NCBI GenBank assembly: GCA_963921195.1
Contig: OY992537.1
Location: forward strand, 67,820,040-67,884,039
From: Pegoplata infirma
Taxonomy: Eukaryota > Arthropoda > Insecta > Diptera > Anthomyiidae
Direction of reading: 5' to 3'
Length of the DNA: 64,000 nt
The notes under the pieces are model-generated. The model was not told the origin of the DNA and did not search any database. It was given only the letters and a program-made list of their open reading frames with translations. The stretch's first letter is position 1, and each line of letters starts with the position of its first letter. This document shows, one piece after another, positions 32,686 to 45,272 of this stretch. The position numbers and the translations under genes are program-made.

Positions 32686-34095
32686 TTTTTAACATGATAA
32701 TGTTTTTAGGCTGGTGTCTAATTTTAAAAAAGTTGCAGGACGCCACCTCAGTTTGATTATATAAGCTAACGACTAACAAAAAAGAAAATTGGAATTACTG
32801 TTTTCGTTTTCTTAAAACCAAAAATTTTACTAACTTGGGTTTGTAACTTGGATAATAATTCAACTCGTGGTGAATAACAAAAATATTCACCAGCTGGTGA
32901 ATAAAACGTAACATAATTATTTTCATCAATATTTTTTTTTTTTTCATCAATATTTTTTTTTTCATCAATATTTTTTTTTTCATCAATATTTTTTTTTTCA
33001 TCAAAAATTTTTTTTTTTTCATCAATATTTTTTTTTTTCATCAATATTTTTTTTTTTTTCATCAATTTTTTTTTTTTCATCAATATTTTTTTTTTTTCTT
33101 CAACATTTTTTTTCATCAAATTTTTTTTTTTCATCAATATTTTTTTTTTTTCATCAATATTTTTTTTTTCATCAATATTTTTTTTTTTTTCATCAATATT
33201 TTTTTTTTTCATCAATATTTTTTTTTTTCATCAATATTTTTTTTTTTTTCATCAATTTTTTTTTTTTTTCATCAATATTTTTTTTTTTTTCATCAATATT
33301 TTTGTTTTTTCATCAATATTTTTTTTTTTCATCAATATTTTTTTTTTCATCAATATATTTTTTTTTTTTCATCAATATTTTTTATTTTTCATCAATATTT
33401 TTTTTTTTCATCAATATTTTTTTTTTCATCAATATTTTTTTTTTCATCAATAGTTTTTTTTTCATCAATATTTTTTTTTTTCATCAATATATATTTTTAT
33501 TTCATCAATATATTTTTTTCATCAAAAAATTTTTTTTTTCTTCATCAATATTTTTTTTTTTTCATCAATATTTTTTTCATAAATTTTTTTTTCATTAAAT
33601 ATTTATTTTTATCAATAAAATTTTTTCATTAAAACCCTTTTCTTCATCAAACACTTTTAGTTATCGAAAAACATAGACAAACAGATAGATGGATATCACC
33701 AGAATGTCTTAGAAAGCTTTACGGATCAATAATATATAAAACTAATGGCGTCCTCGACCGATATTTCAATGCTTTTTGCATGTAATGACAAATTAATATA
33801 GCGTTATTTTTCCTAGAAAAGTTTTGCTTTGGAAAGAACACCTACTTGTACAGCAAAACATTATCATGATTCAATGGTTTGGGCACGAGTACAAACTTCG
33901 CAGACATTTTTAATGGGGTCCTCGACTGAAATTTCAATTCGTTTTGCATGGAATAGCAAAGTAATATAACATTATTTTTTCTAAAAAAACTTTGCTTTGG
34001 CAAGTACACCCAAATCTTTCGTAAAACATTATCATTATTTAATGTTTTGGGCAAGAGAACAAAATTCGCAGGCATTTTTCGTCCTTTTGTCAGAC
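32686..34095 (+). repeat. Minisatellite-bearing family copy with the longest array
   Basis: Start block at 32689, CACTCGTGGTGAATAAC and CACCAGCTGGTGAATAAAAC, then about 45 units of CATCAATATTTTTTTTTT (32910-33600), the most regular array in the window. Right part 33640-34090 carries CTCGACCGATATTTCAATGC and the ACACCCAAATCTT...GCAGGCAT end, the latter partly duplicated (33730-33910 and 33910-34080). Lys/Phe-rich frames over the array (for example 32766-33215 minus) are not genes. Confidence 0.8.
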
Positions 34096-35935
34096 AGTGT
34101 AACATAATGTCTATCAGGACCTATGTGTGATGAATAATGGCGATGGCAGTGCTAACCTTATCTTAATTTAAAGACAATATTCTTAGCCAGAAAATCGTTA
34201 CTTTCTTACATAAATTTTCATAAAAAACTTTGGTACGATGAATTGAAAAGTTTTATTGCAAGAAGTAATCAAACTCAATGCCAAGTAATATATTTTTGTA
34301 ATAATATATTACTAACAGCAGGTTACCAAACTGAAATCAAATTCAACTTAAGCCATCATCTCAAACGACCCCCAACCTAACCCACCAACATTTATGAAAT
34401 TTTTCGACAATGTTTCATATGTTACTTGTTATCAAGAAAAAGTAAAAAAAAAACTACAAAAAAAAACTTATTCGCACATCGAGGAAAAAAAATATCATAA
34501 ATTATGAGACGTTTGTCGCTAGATTACGTGTTCTCTCAATATCAAGAAAGATGCAATGCCAACACAAAAATTCAGAGACCTATTATCAGGAAAAAAAAAG
34601 TATAAATGAAAAATTCTTTATATAAAACAAAAAAATGAAAAACGATTTTATTGGCATAGGAAAAAAATATTTCCAAACAACACATGTGACACAAGTACAG
34701 GACTAATACAAATATACTCCCACCCATCCTCCAAAATTTATATCCTTTAAGTAGAGGATGAAATGGCAGAATCAAGAATAAAAATGATGTATAATTCTTT
34801 ATGTGATTTTTGTTGAAAAATAACTGAAACTTTTTTTTTTTTTGTTTTTATTATTTATTTACTCTTTCGTGCTTATCCCTTACAATAGCAAGTGTAATAG
34901 TTAGTGGCAACAAATTTACACCAGCTGTGACCTTTGACAAGATTTGAAACTATACTAGAAAAAGTAAAAAACAAATGATGTTCTTACTCCACCCTTTGTA
35001 AGTTTTTTTAACCCCCCCTCTCCATTGATATTTCATTTTTGATAATCAGCTTAACACCAGGCAAATACACCCACCACCACCCTTAACAATAAAAACATTT
35101 TAAGAAAAAATTTAGCAACTTAAAAAAATAATCTCTTAAAAGTGAAAAGCATTAACCCTGTTTTTAACAATAACGTAAAAAAAGGACTTATAAATGTTGC
35201 AACCGGTTACGTTGGGAACTGAAAATAAAGATAAAAACTTCAGATACATAAAACAAATTGTAGATGGAAAACGCATTTCGGAATCGATACTACAACAACG
35301 TGTTCTGGAGTATTTTCTTTGGTAATAAAAAATTTTAAAAGCAATTACAACAAAAGGATATCAACACACGTAAGAAAATTAAATTTGAAAATAACGACTT
35401 TAAGTCGGCCTAAGTGGCAATATAGAATCTTTGGAAAATAACAACACCTAACATTTGTGTCTACAAAATATAGACCATGTTCTGGCAAGGTTGCAAAATA
35501 TGTACTTAGATCAGAGTTGATGAAGGAGAGGAGGACGAATGATGATTACTAAAAAATTTAATTTATTCACCACAATGCAATTTCACCTTTACGAAATAAC
35601 AACAGCAACAACCACACAAGAATTGAAAAACCATGATTTAGTTGATACTTGCTTAACAGCCAACTTAGCGTATCGGTCTAGAGTGATCGTACCTAAGAGG
35701 CAGTTAATAGCAAAAAACATTACAGATCATGGGTTCAATCCCTGGCGGCTGCGATCTGTTAATAATTTTCACATATAGAATAAAATTGACTATTAACTGA
35801 ATAAATTTGACATTAAAAGTTTTTCTGATGATTATAATAACTAGATTATATGAAACTAGTAAAAAACGAACCAGGATGTCTTAAATTTTTAGAAAAATAA
35901 ATTTTTCTTTCACACCTTTCTCAATTCAAACCATA
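34095..35935. other. No recognised feature; a weak tRNA-like B box
   Basis: AT-rich but not visibly repetitive. At 35690-35757 there is a GGGTTCAATCCCTGG B-box-like motif with a poor partner; not enough to call a tRNA. Otherwise nothing seen. Confidence 0.4.
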
Positions 35936-35939
35936 TTTA

Positions 35940-36345
35940 ACATAAAAAAAAAACAATTTGATGAAAAAAAAATTGATGAAAAAAAAAATTATAAAAAAAA
36001 AAAATTGATGAAAAAAAAAAGTTTGATGAAAAAAAAAATTGATAAAAAAAAATAATTGATGAAAAAAAAATTTGAAGAAAAAAAAAAATTATAAAAAAAA
36101 ATTATGAAAAAAAAATTATGAAAAAAAAATTGATGAAAAAAAAAAATTATGAAAAAAAAGTTTGATGAAAAAAAAAAAAATGAAACAATTGTTTTTGGTT
36201 GAAAAATAATTAAGTTACTTCTTATTCACCAGCTGGTGAAAAACGGTTTTATTCACCACGAGGTGAATTATTATCCAAGTTACAAACACAAGTTATTAAA
36301 ATTTTTGGTTTTAAGCAAATAAAAATAATAATTCTTCTTTGTTGC
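35940..36345 (-). repeat. Minisatellite-bearing family fragment
   Basis: A GATGAAAAAAAAA array (35950-36180), then CACCAGCTGGTGAAAAACGG, CACCACGAGGTGAATTATTA and AAACACAAGTTATTAAAA. It is cut at about 36345 where a GTTGCACAGTGTAAT string begins, resembling the CACTGTGC ends at 51111 and 53250. Confidence 0.7.
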
Positions 36346-36664
36346 ACAGTGTAATGGGATAACAAAGCGGAACTGCTGTATTTTTATTTCACAACAAGTT
36401 TTGTAGCAAAAAAATGTTGAGATTTTTTGCAATGTTTCCTTAATTCGTATAAATATTAGTATTTCTTAAATTTTATAGATTCAATTCATTTCTAGGGATG
36501 ATATTTTGTATTGTCCACTTAAATAATTATGTAAATAAATTGTAAATGCTTCATTAACATGATTTATAACTATTTGGTATTCCCCTTAAATTATGCATAT
36601 AAATTTTGTAAATGAATTAATTTATTCAATATGATGTCATTTCTTAAAATTAAAGCATTTTACT

Positions 36665-36930
36665 TATTTTTATACCCTCTAACTGGTGTATTGGGGTATA
36701 TTCACTTTGTCATTCCGTGTGTAACGCATCGAAATATCGTTCGAAGAAACCATAAAGTATTTATATTATTGATCAGTAATCGATTCTGAGACGTTTTATG
36801 AATGTCTGTCCATCTGTCTGTATGTAACACGATGCAGTCCAAAAAAACGAGATATCCTCTTATGGTCCTAAGCAGGCTCAGTTCGTAAACGGGCAAAATC
36901 GGACCGGGGGAAAAAAGTTTTCCTTGGAAA
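36665..36930 (+). repeat. Family A fragment
   Basis: TATACCCTCTAACTGGTGTA, TTGTCATTCCGTGTGTAACG, CGAAATATCGTTCGAAG, ATCGATTCTGAGACG, CCATCTGTCTG. Confidence 0.65.
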
Positions 36931-37607
36931 ATCTAAACCCACCTCTAAAGCGTTTTTTGTTGGAAGAAGTTTAATGTGCTGCATTTAGGGTCCAGAAATT
37001 TTATTATCTTTTTTTTAATTTTTTTATAAGTTGGAGGGCACAGCTGAAGTTAACTTCTTTTTAATTTCATGCATTTTGTTAATACATATTTCTTTTATTA
37101 TCTGCATTTCGCAAGGATAAAAGAAAAAATATATTTAACTATTAGAATTTTGGAAACTTAAAGAATATTTTTAACTTTTGAATTTAATAGCTTAATTTGG
37201 TTTCACTTCGTAAACCAATAAATGTTGATTTTGGGTATTGTAACCACTTCTGTTGAAATTTTTTTTATCACTGTTATTATTATGATGGAATTTTGTTATT
37301 CATTGTAAATTATAACAAAAAAGTAATAAACACAATAATAAATTTCTATTAACAAAATTGCTTTCTTGTTAGAACTAGCAAGTACACATTCTGGCACCAG
37401 GGATGGAAAAGTTGATACAAGATAGTTACATTTTTAGGACTAAATTGAATGTTAAAAGACCAGACAAAAATAAATAGTATTGATTAAAATTTAAATATAT
37501 TCTGATTAATTTTTATTAAAAAATAAAAATTATTTTATTCGACATTTAAAATATTATATTTTACGTGGGTTTATTCTAGCTCGAGGTCATTTTTACTTAC
37601 TTGTAAT
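36930..37607. other. No recognised feature
   Basis: AT-rich; no gene or repeat ends seen. Confidence 0.4.
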
Positions 37608-38110
37608 CAGGGTTGTCAGATTTTTTTTACGCTCATCGCCAAAACTCAAATTTGTTCAGTTTTTGTTAAAAAAAAATAATTATTTTTTTTTTTTAAAATA
37701 TATTTTGTTTTCTTTATAATGGCTAGAAAATAATAATACTCAAAAATCGCCAAAATCCTAGAAAAATACATATAAATCGACAAAAGTATTTTTTTTTACA
37801 TTTTGTATTTTTTTTTTACTTCAATCGGTAATTTATAAATTACTCCACTTAAAAATGTTGATAATTACTTCTTAAATCTATCTATAGGCAATAAATTTTA
37901 CTCAAAATTTATATATGCTTGTTTTCTGCACTATTGCAAAAACCCCAATCGATCCATGATAATCGGTCTTGAATATTTCTTAATTTTCTTATCGCTATTT
38001 TTACTCAACAACAGTGTAAAATAGAAAAAAAAAAATAATTAGTTTTTTTGTGATTCGCGTATTATAGTTTTTGACTCTCAAATACTGATTTCCGAAAGGT
38101 GTTTAGTACC
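37608..38110 (+). mobile_element. Left part of a CAGGGTTGTCAGAT hAT-like element
   Basis: Starts CAGGGTTGTCAGATTTTTTT and follows the same order as 49376-49890 (ATCGCCAAA blocks, TTTGACTCTCAAATACTGAT, TTCCGAAA). No right end found nearby; decayed. Confidence 0.6.
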
Positions 38111-38850
38111 AAAATAATATTAAATTAAAATATCCCATCTTTGATTCTCACACAATGTATACAGACGTATAAGTGATTATGATTTGTTAATAATAATAAC
38201 ACTCATACGTCTGGTTGACTCTTGTAAAACATATAAAGACGATTTATTTTATAGAGGTTTATGTTGGCGTTGTTTTTGTTATCATAATACAAAAACATGT
38301 TAAATATTTAATGAATCGACTTTTATATTAGAAGTATAACAGACAACAAAGAGTAGCAAAGTAGAATCTTTTAAAAAAAGTCAATGCACTTGTTTCTAAC
38401 GTAGAAAAAAGAGAAAAAAACATATGAAATTTTTTTTAATGAAAATGGGGAAACAAATTTAAATGTATTGAATGACATTTATTAACATTTATGCGTTTTT
38501 TTTTTATTTTGACAAAAATAAACAATTTATTTAGTTTAAATTTAAAATAGAGAAAATAAGCCTTAGTATTTGAAAATCCAAAAAAATATCCTTTTTGTCA
38601 TTTAGAAAAAAGACATTAGCATAATTAATAGCATTTTCTTTCCTGTCCTTTTATAAGATAAATCCGTATCACAAAGTAAGAATCTTATTACAGAATTTCT
38701 ATTTTGTCCTTTGCACATACATCAACAAAAAATTTAGAATTAATGATTGGTTTGGTCAGTCAGTATGCCTTACATTATGTTAGTATTAAGGACTTTATAC
38801 TGCATCTTTAGAGGATGTAAAAACTTGTGCCGATAAAATATTTTTGGAAT
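38110..38850. other. No recognised feature
   Basis: AT-rich, no gene-like frame, no clear repeat. Confidence 0.4.
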
Positions 38851-39078
38851 TTGGATTTTTAAGCTGGTGTCTAATTTTTTAAGTGACGCATTACGCCACC
38901 TCATACAGAAAAAACAGACTGTTTTTTGGTGTTTTGTCCAATAAAGAAATAATGTATAACATAAAAGAAAAAAAGTTTGGTCAATATGAAAGGTGATTAT
39001 GTGAGAAACGAACTACTTTCAATTTTTTTTCATTTTGGTTCAAAATTACACCCTCTATTGGAAAAAATGAAAAAAAAA

Positions 39079-39290
39079 ATCAATTACTAAATAAACCGAT
39101 TCAATTACTTTAGTATTTAAATTTGCTCCCAGCACGAACATTGTAATATAGATTCCTCAAGTAATTGATTCAATTACTAAAATAATTGAACCAATTATTT
39201 GGACCAATTACTTGATCAATATTACAATTTTCGTGCTCGGAGGAAATTCAAATACTAAAGTAATTGAATTGGTATATTTAGTAATTGATT
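39079..39290. mobile_element. Hairpin MITE, about 210 bp
   Basis: ATCAATTACTAAATA..ATTCAATTACTTTAGTATTT and CAGCACGAA..ATTGTAATATAGAT on the left are mirrored almost perfectly by 39217-39290. Nearly the whole element is one inverted repeat with a loop of repeated CAATTA motifs. Confidence 0.75.
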
Positions 39291-40297
39291 TTTAACATGA
39301 TAATGTTTTTAGGCTGGTGTCTAATTTTAAAAAAGTTTCAGGACGCCACCTCAGTTTGACTATATAAGCTAACGATTAAACAAAAAAGAAAATAAGAATT
39401 ACAGTTTTAATTTTATTGCAACCTTAAACTTCGACAATAATTTAAAATTAATAAATAAAAGCGGCGCTAGGTGTCACTCGATTAACGCTGTATGGCCATA
39501 CCAAATATCTATTTCCAATTAGATTAGTTACCATCATCGCAAATTTTTTCCAATAAAATATTACCACTTGGCAACACTAACAAGTATATTTGAAAATCGA
39601 ATATCTACAAGCAAGAGAAACATAACAAAATTAAAATCAGCATTTAAATAAGCATTTAAATGGAAAACGGTAGGTCCGGTGATCGCATCCCGTGATCTGT
39701 CAACTTATTTTTTTTTTTTTTCATAAATTTTTTTCCCATCAAATTTTTTTCCCCATCAATTTTTTTTTTTTCATAATTTTTTTTTGTTTTTTTCATCAAA
39801 CTTTTTTTCATCAATTTTTTTTTTTCACCAAATTTTTTTTTTCATCAAATTTTTTTTTATCATATTTTTTTTTCATCAATTTTTTTTAACAAATTTTTTT
39901 TCATAAATTTTTTTTTTATTAGTTTTTTTTTTTCATCAAATTTTTTTTCATCAATTTTTTTTTGCATTAAAATTTTTTTTCATAAATTTTTTTGTTTTTT
40001 CATGAAATTTTTTTTCATTAATTTTTTTTTTTCATAAATTTTTTTTTTTCATGAATTTTTTTATCATATTTTTTTCATAATTTTTTGTTATCAATTTTTT
40101 CCTCACCAAAAAATTTTTTTTCATATTTTTTTTCATCAATTTTTTTTAAATCAAAAAGTTTTTCTTTTCATCAAAAACTTTTTTTCATCAAAATTTTTTT
40201 TCACCAAAAATTTTGGGTTCATTAAATTTTTTTTAACATAATTTAGTTTTTTGTGAAAAAAAAACATTTTTTTTTACCAAAACTACTTTTTCACCAA

Positions 40298-41409
40298 CCC
40301 GGGTGAAAATGACCATGTATGTTCATATATGATGCATATATGGATGTCCATACAAGTGCATATCCGTAATTTGAGGGTACATGTACATTAATGATCATAC
40401 ATTGTCATACATGAATTTGTATGAAAATTTTTTTTTTGTATTTTTTTCCATAAAACGTCTATTAATTGAAATTTTTTCAAATATAAATAATTTGTACTAA
40501 TTTATGACACTGATTTTTTAATAAAAACTAACGAATATTTAAAAAATATACTTTGGACTTTATGCTACTTTAGGCTAATCAAAGCTTCGAAGAATTCACC
40601 ACTTTTTGAATGAATTCACAAATAAAATACATTCGATTTTTATAGTCACTGAATACAATTATCTTTAAATATCAATATTTCTTGGAATGGATTCGATTTT
40701 TACCATTAAATCGAATTCTTGTTTATAAGAATTTTAAAAACTGAATGCATTCTTTATTTCATTTATTTATTATTCATGAGACTTTTAAAAATCGAATTTA
40801 TAAAAACTTACGCATTCAATTTCAAAGTCGAATGAAAAAGAAACCGAATTCATTCTATATTTTAAAATCAAATGTAAATTCATTCGATAAATTGTGATTG
40901 GGGAATGCAATCATTAAAGTTTAATTCAGAACACCAAATCTTATTAAGGGATGAAATCCTTTGCAGCTCTGACAGTAATACCGTCAGAGTGTTCGAATTT
41001 TCTTCTAAATTTGGTTGTTTACGTTAGTGCCGTTCATATTCGCCTATAGAATACAAAAATTATAATCAATCTTGATGATGTATAATCATTATTGTCCAAC
41101 CGAACGGTTTTTTCAGACTGAAACCATACATAAACTTCGTCCAATTTTGTAAAGTTCTGCCGAACCCAACCTTTAAAAAAATTATTTTTAAGACATGTAT
41201 GATATGCAGATGCATAGCATATATGAAGGAGTATGACATATCTATCTACACGTAGTTGCATACATTTACATATATGGAATATTACATTACTTGTGTATGT
41301 TCATATATGCTCCCATATATGACATACATTTCCATATATTGTTCATATACTATCATACATGGAATCATGTATGAGCATGTATGAACATACATGGTCATTT
41401 TCACCCGGG
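40298..41409. mobile_element. CCCGGGTGAAAATGACC TIR element (1112 bp)
   Basis: Starts CCCGGGTGAAAATGACCATG and ends with its exact inverted copy (30 bp perfect or more). Inward both arms carry irregular CATATATG/CATACATG tandem motifs. Comparison with the empty site at 47950-47980 (CACCAAGTCTAAG) shows a duplicated AA at the junctions (40296-40297, 41410-41411). No transposase frame. Superfamily not assigned. Confidence 0.8.
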
Positions 41410-41645
41410 AAGTCTAAGTATTTGGCATAAAAACTTTCCATTTGTTTATCAAATGTACATAAAACAAGTGAGAGTGTTATATTCTTTGGTGCCGAATCTT
41501 TTATACTCTCCAAAATGTAAAAATACTTTTTTGCACTTATTTTTGCACTCACTTACGAAATGTACAGCTCTTTTGGTTTTTTAATGGGGTCCTCGACTGA
41601 TATTTCAATTCGTTTTGCATGGAATAGCAAAGTAATATAACATTA

Positions 41646-43494
41646 CTTACTTACTTTACTTTATTTGGCCATGTATAACAACCTATAATAGGTCTTTGGC
41701 CTGTTTCAAAAGAAGTTTCCAGTCATCTCTATTCTTAGCACGAGTTCCCCAGTTTCGCACACGAAGTCTCAACATGTCTTCGTCAACTTGTTTACCCCAC
41801 TGGAGCTTGGGGCGACCTCTTCCAAGAATGCCGTGGGGGTTTTCCAAAAGGGCTTTTCTTGCCGGTGCAGTGTCATCCATGCGCTGGACGTGACCACCCC
41901 ATTTTAGTCTTTGTATTTTAATACGCTTAACTATGTTGGTATCTGCGTATAGTCTATATAGCTCGTCGTTTGTTCTTTGACGAAAGTCATCACCATTACG
42001 AGCGGGTCCAAAAATTCTTCGTAGAATCTTCCTCTCAAAGACTCCAAGCATGGCTGCATCTGCAGCAGATAACACCCATGTTTCCGCGCCGTACAACAAC
42101 ACAGGCAGGATGAGCGTGTTGTATAGAGTAATTTTCGTCTGCCTTGAGAGGCTTCGTGAGCGCATCTGCTTGCCAAGGCCAAAATAGCATCTATTTGCCA
42201 AGGTGATTCTTCGCTTGATCTCCAGACTGACATCATTTTTATTATTTATGAGAGATCCGAGGTATACGAATTCGTCCACTACTTCAAAATTGTAATTTTG
42301 GACAGCTACGGATCGCCTAGTACGCTGCGATTCCTTAAACACTGACTGCATCAATTTTGTTTTGCCTTCATTTACCATCAGACCCATTTTTTCGCTTCTT
42401 CTTCAATTTTCATAAAAGCTGCAGTAACGTCTTCTAGAGTGCGTCCTATAATATCAATATCATCGGCATATGCCAGCAGCATGATACTTTTACTATAAAT
42501 TGTGCCCCTTGGCACCCTATCATCGAATGCATTACGCATAAATTTATCCAAAAGTATGTTAAATAAAACGCAGGAGAGTGGGTCACCCTGTCTAAAGCCA
42601 CGCCCAGTATAAAACGGCTCAGATAGATCTCTCCCAACCTTTACCGAAGATCTAGTGTTCCTTAGCGTCATTTCACAAAGTCTTATTAGTTTCGATGGTA
42701 TATTGAAATAAGACATTGCAGTAAAAAGTAAGTGTCGTGTTGGGCTGTCAAAAGCGGATTTGAAATCGACAAAAAGATGGTGAGTGCCGATGCCTTTCTC
42801 ACGGGTCTTCTCTAAAATTTGTCGAAGTGTAAATATTTGGTCCATGGTAGATTTTCCAGGTCTAAAGCCACACTGGTATGCACCAATTTTTCCTTCAACT
42901 ATGGGCTTTAGTCTCTCACATAGTATGCAAGACAGAATTTTGTATGCGATGGGTATTAGACTAATTCCACGGTAGTTGGAGCAGTTCGTGGGATCCCCTT
43001 TTTTTAAAATCGGGCAGAGTACACTAGTATTCCACTCATCTGACATGCATTCTTCAGTCCAGATCCTGCATATGAGGTGGTGCATGCGCTCCAATAAAAC
43101 ATCGCCGCCGTTCTTAAACAGTTCAGCTGGCAAGCTGTCGGCGCCCACAGCCTTGTTATCCATAAGGCTTGACATAATTGTTCTAAAATCCTGCAGGTCA
43201 GGTGGTGGTATTACGATATTATCATCAATACATGGTGGTCTCGAGTCATTACAGCAGTCTGCACCATTGTTGTCATTTAGCAGCCGGGAGAAATGATCTC
43301 GCCATAGTTTTAGTGACTCTTCCTTATCTGTTACTAAATTTCCGCCATCATCCTTGCAGCACGCGGCCACAGTGTTTAATCCTCCAGACATCTGTTTGAT
43401 TCTTTTATAGAATTTTCGTGCATCGTTTCTATTGCGGCTCATTTCGATTTCTTCGCACTCACGTCTTTCCAGTTCGCGTTTTTTTCGCTTAAAC
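41646..43494 (-). pseudogene. 5'-truncated RTE-like LINE: reverse transcriptase and C-terminus, one frameshift
   Basis: A minus-strand frame entering at 43494 reads ISLIPIAYKILSCILCERLK, GAYQCGFRPGKSTMDQIF, LFVDFKSAFDSP, GFRQGDPLSCVLFNILLDKF and AYADDIDIIG: RT motifs with catalytic YADD present. Near 42380 a one-base loss in an A run shifts the frame; it continues GLMVNEGKTKLM, FVYLGSLINNKNDVSLEIKR, LILPVLLYGAETWVL, RWGGHVQRMDD to a stop at 41683. The endonuclease is missing (5' truncation at 43494). The 3' tail is (TAAG/TAAAG)n. A 15-bp duplication AGTAATATAACATTA flanks it (41631-41645, 43495-43509). Only one disabling change inside the retained region means a young insertion. RTE is my best clade match; a related clade is possible. 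The upstream codons to 43607 belong to the host repeat. Confidence 0.88.
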
Positions 43495-43739
43495 AGTAAT
43501 ATAACATTATTTTTTCTAAAAGAACTTTGCTTTGGCAAGTACACCCAAATCTTCCGCAAAACATCATGATTTAGTGTTTTGGGCAAGAGTACAAAATTCG
43601 CAGGCATATTTGAATTTTTTTATGTTTTTTCAATAGAGGGCGTAAGTTTTTCTATTGGGTTGTAAAATATTTTTTTATTGGACGAAACAACAGGCTGATT
43701 TTTCTGTACACTTTGACTATATAAGCTAACGACTAAAAA

Positions 43740-45225
43740 AGAACTAGTAGTACTTTTTAATTTTTTAAGCCCAACAGCACTTTTCCAGTAATGTTCGAAT
43801 ATTACCTAATATTTTTAGCTAAAAAAAAAAATTTAAAGAAAAATCTTGTTTTTCACTTTATTCGGAACTTTTCGATTTTCAAGTCAAAAGGGGAACCCAA
43901 AGATATTGCCCTACAGGTCCAATATTTTGTTGTGTTAATATTGACCCTGAAGAGAAACTTTTCCGCCTCGGGCGATTTTGAGATTGGGCAGCTAAGAAAA
44001 TATGTGACCCTTTTGTACATCCTCTAGGTGTGTACATCCTCTAAGTAAGAGTCCCTGTTTGATATGTTAGTATTTTGTTTTCCAAAAACATTTTGACATT
44101 TATTTATTAATTAGTTAGATTTGTTACAAATACATCCTTTATCAAACTAAAAAAAAGGAATAAACCCCTAAAAAATAAGACCTTAACTTTGATAAGGTAT
44201 TAATCGAAATAAAATAACAACAAGCTTAACTTTTAACATTTATAAGGGTCAATAGCAACAGCAAAAAACGAAACTTAAAGAATTTCAAGTCACAATATTC
44301 TTTTAAGGAATAACTGATGGATTTGTTATTTTTTTTTTACATTCTTTATAAGATTAAAAATATCCTTTGAAAAGAAAATACTCCGATAAGAAGGTTCTCT
44401 TACAAAGAAAAGGAAATCATTTGATTTATCATTGATAAGGTGGTATTACGGATGTTGTAACTTTTTCTAGATGAATGTATGTGGTAAATAAGATTATGCC
44501 TTAATGTTATTGTTTATTTTGAAAATGATTAATTATTTAAAGAAAAGAAATGAAAGTTTATTTGTTATTATAAAAATAAATTGTGTTATTTTGTTTAATC
44601 TTAAAAGGTTAAAAATCCTGACTTACCTTTAGTTGATTGAAATTGGATCAACTTTGACATAAAATAATTGAAAAAGTGTTGACACCAATGTTTGCCACTG
44701 GAACAAGGTCATACAAATTCCTAAATTTGATGGTAATAATATTCGTATTTAAAATGTCAAGTTAGAGCGTTAAATCCGGCTAAGGTGAATAATATATACC
44801 CTCTTATGTCAAAAAAAAATAAGAAAGAACGAAAGACTAGTTTATTCGGCTGTGCCCAGTTGAAATTACCCTACTCACATTTCCCCTTTTTATCCGCTTC
44901 AACCACATTGGTAAAATTGTAAAATTTGTGTCAAGTTGCCTTTATTAAATATTTTTCAAATTAAAACAGAATGCAATAAACTCTTAAAAGTTAAAATTCT
45001 CGTATAGTTTTGTATGGGCTATCGATTAACCTGTTCTGAAATTTTCCATTTTTTAAAAATGTCAATTTCAAATACTGCCACTTTTTATAAACATTTTTTT
45101 TAAGTTTAGATGTTTGTCTATTTTCACAAAAAATTCAGACATGAGTTTTTCGTTTTTTTTTCGAGAAAATCGCATTTTAATTTTAAATTACATAACAATT
45201 TTGTAATTTGCTTGTATTTTCCTGT
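43740..45225. other. No recognised feature
   Basis: AT-rich. The 78-codon frame at 43791-44027 and the others have no recognisable content. A possible unique segment. Confidence 0.4.
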
Positions 45226-45272
45226 CCAACATTGCGGATGAGTATTAAATATTTGCATAAATGTTACTCATA

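Larger units (their letters stand above)
39295..43610 (+). repeat. Minisatellite-bearing family copy carrying two insertions
   Basis: Start block at 39295 (AACATGATAATGTTTTTAGG), array 39705-40230, CTACTTTTTCACCAA at 40283-40297, then the CCCGGG element, continuing AAGTCTAAG at 41410, AATGGGGTCCTCGACTG at 41583, LINE at 41646-43494, then ATTTTTTCTAAAAGAACTTT to GCAGGCAT at 43606. A 270-bp stretch at 39430-39690 is absent from other copies. The intact order is seen at 46990-48306. Confidence 0.75.
38850..43740. mobile_element. Composite nest with inverted outer flanks
   Basis: 38850-39060 (GCCACCTCATACAGAAAAA, TTTTGTCCAATAAA, ACACCCTCTATTGG) recurs in inverted order at 43615-43740 (CAATAGAGGGCGTAAG, TTTATTGGACGAAACAACAG, TTTTTCTGTACA). 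Between these arms lie a hairpin MITE (39079-39290), a minisatellite-family copy (39295-43610) with its own CCCGGGTGAAAATG element (40298-41409), and an RTE-like LINE (41646-43494). At least three insertions are separable by interrupted sequence. Confidence 0.5.

Noticed and set aside
32766..33598. Lys-rich and Phe-rich reading frames (149 and 98 codons)
   Set aside because: They translate the CATCAATATTTTTT minisatellite on each strand; their periodic residues follow the repeat unit. The same applies to frames at 2857, 3137, 6854, 7363, 39692, 47070 and 47456.
35690..35757. tRNA gene
   Set aside because: Only a B-box-like GGGTTCAATCCC and a weak A box are visible; arms do not form a cloverleaf.
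36330..36360. Third copy of the CACTGTGC foldback
   Set aside because: Only a GTTGCACAGTGTAAT string resembles the end; the arm sequence is absent.
42378..43607. ATG at 43607 as the start of the LINE protein
   Set aside because: The first 38 codons or so belong to the host repeat left of the 15-bp duplication; the LINE is 5' truncated at 43494.
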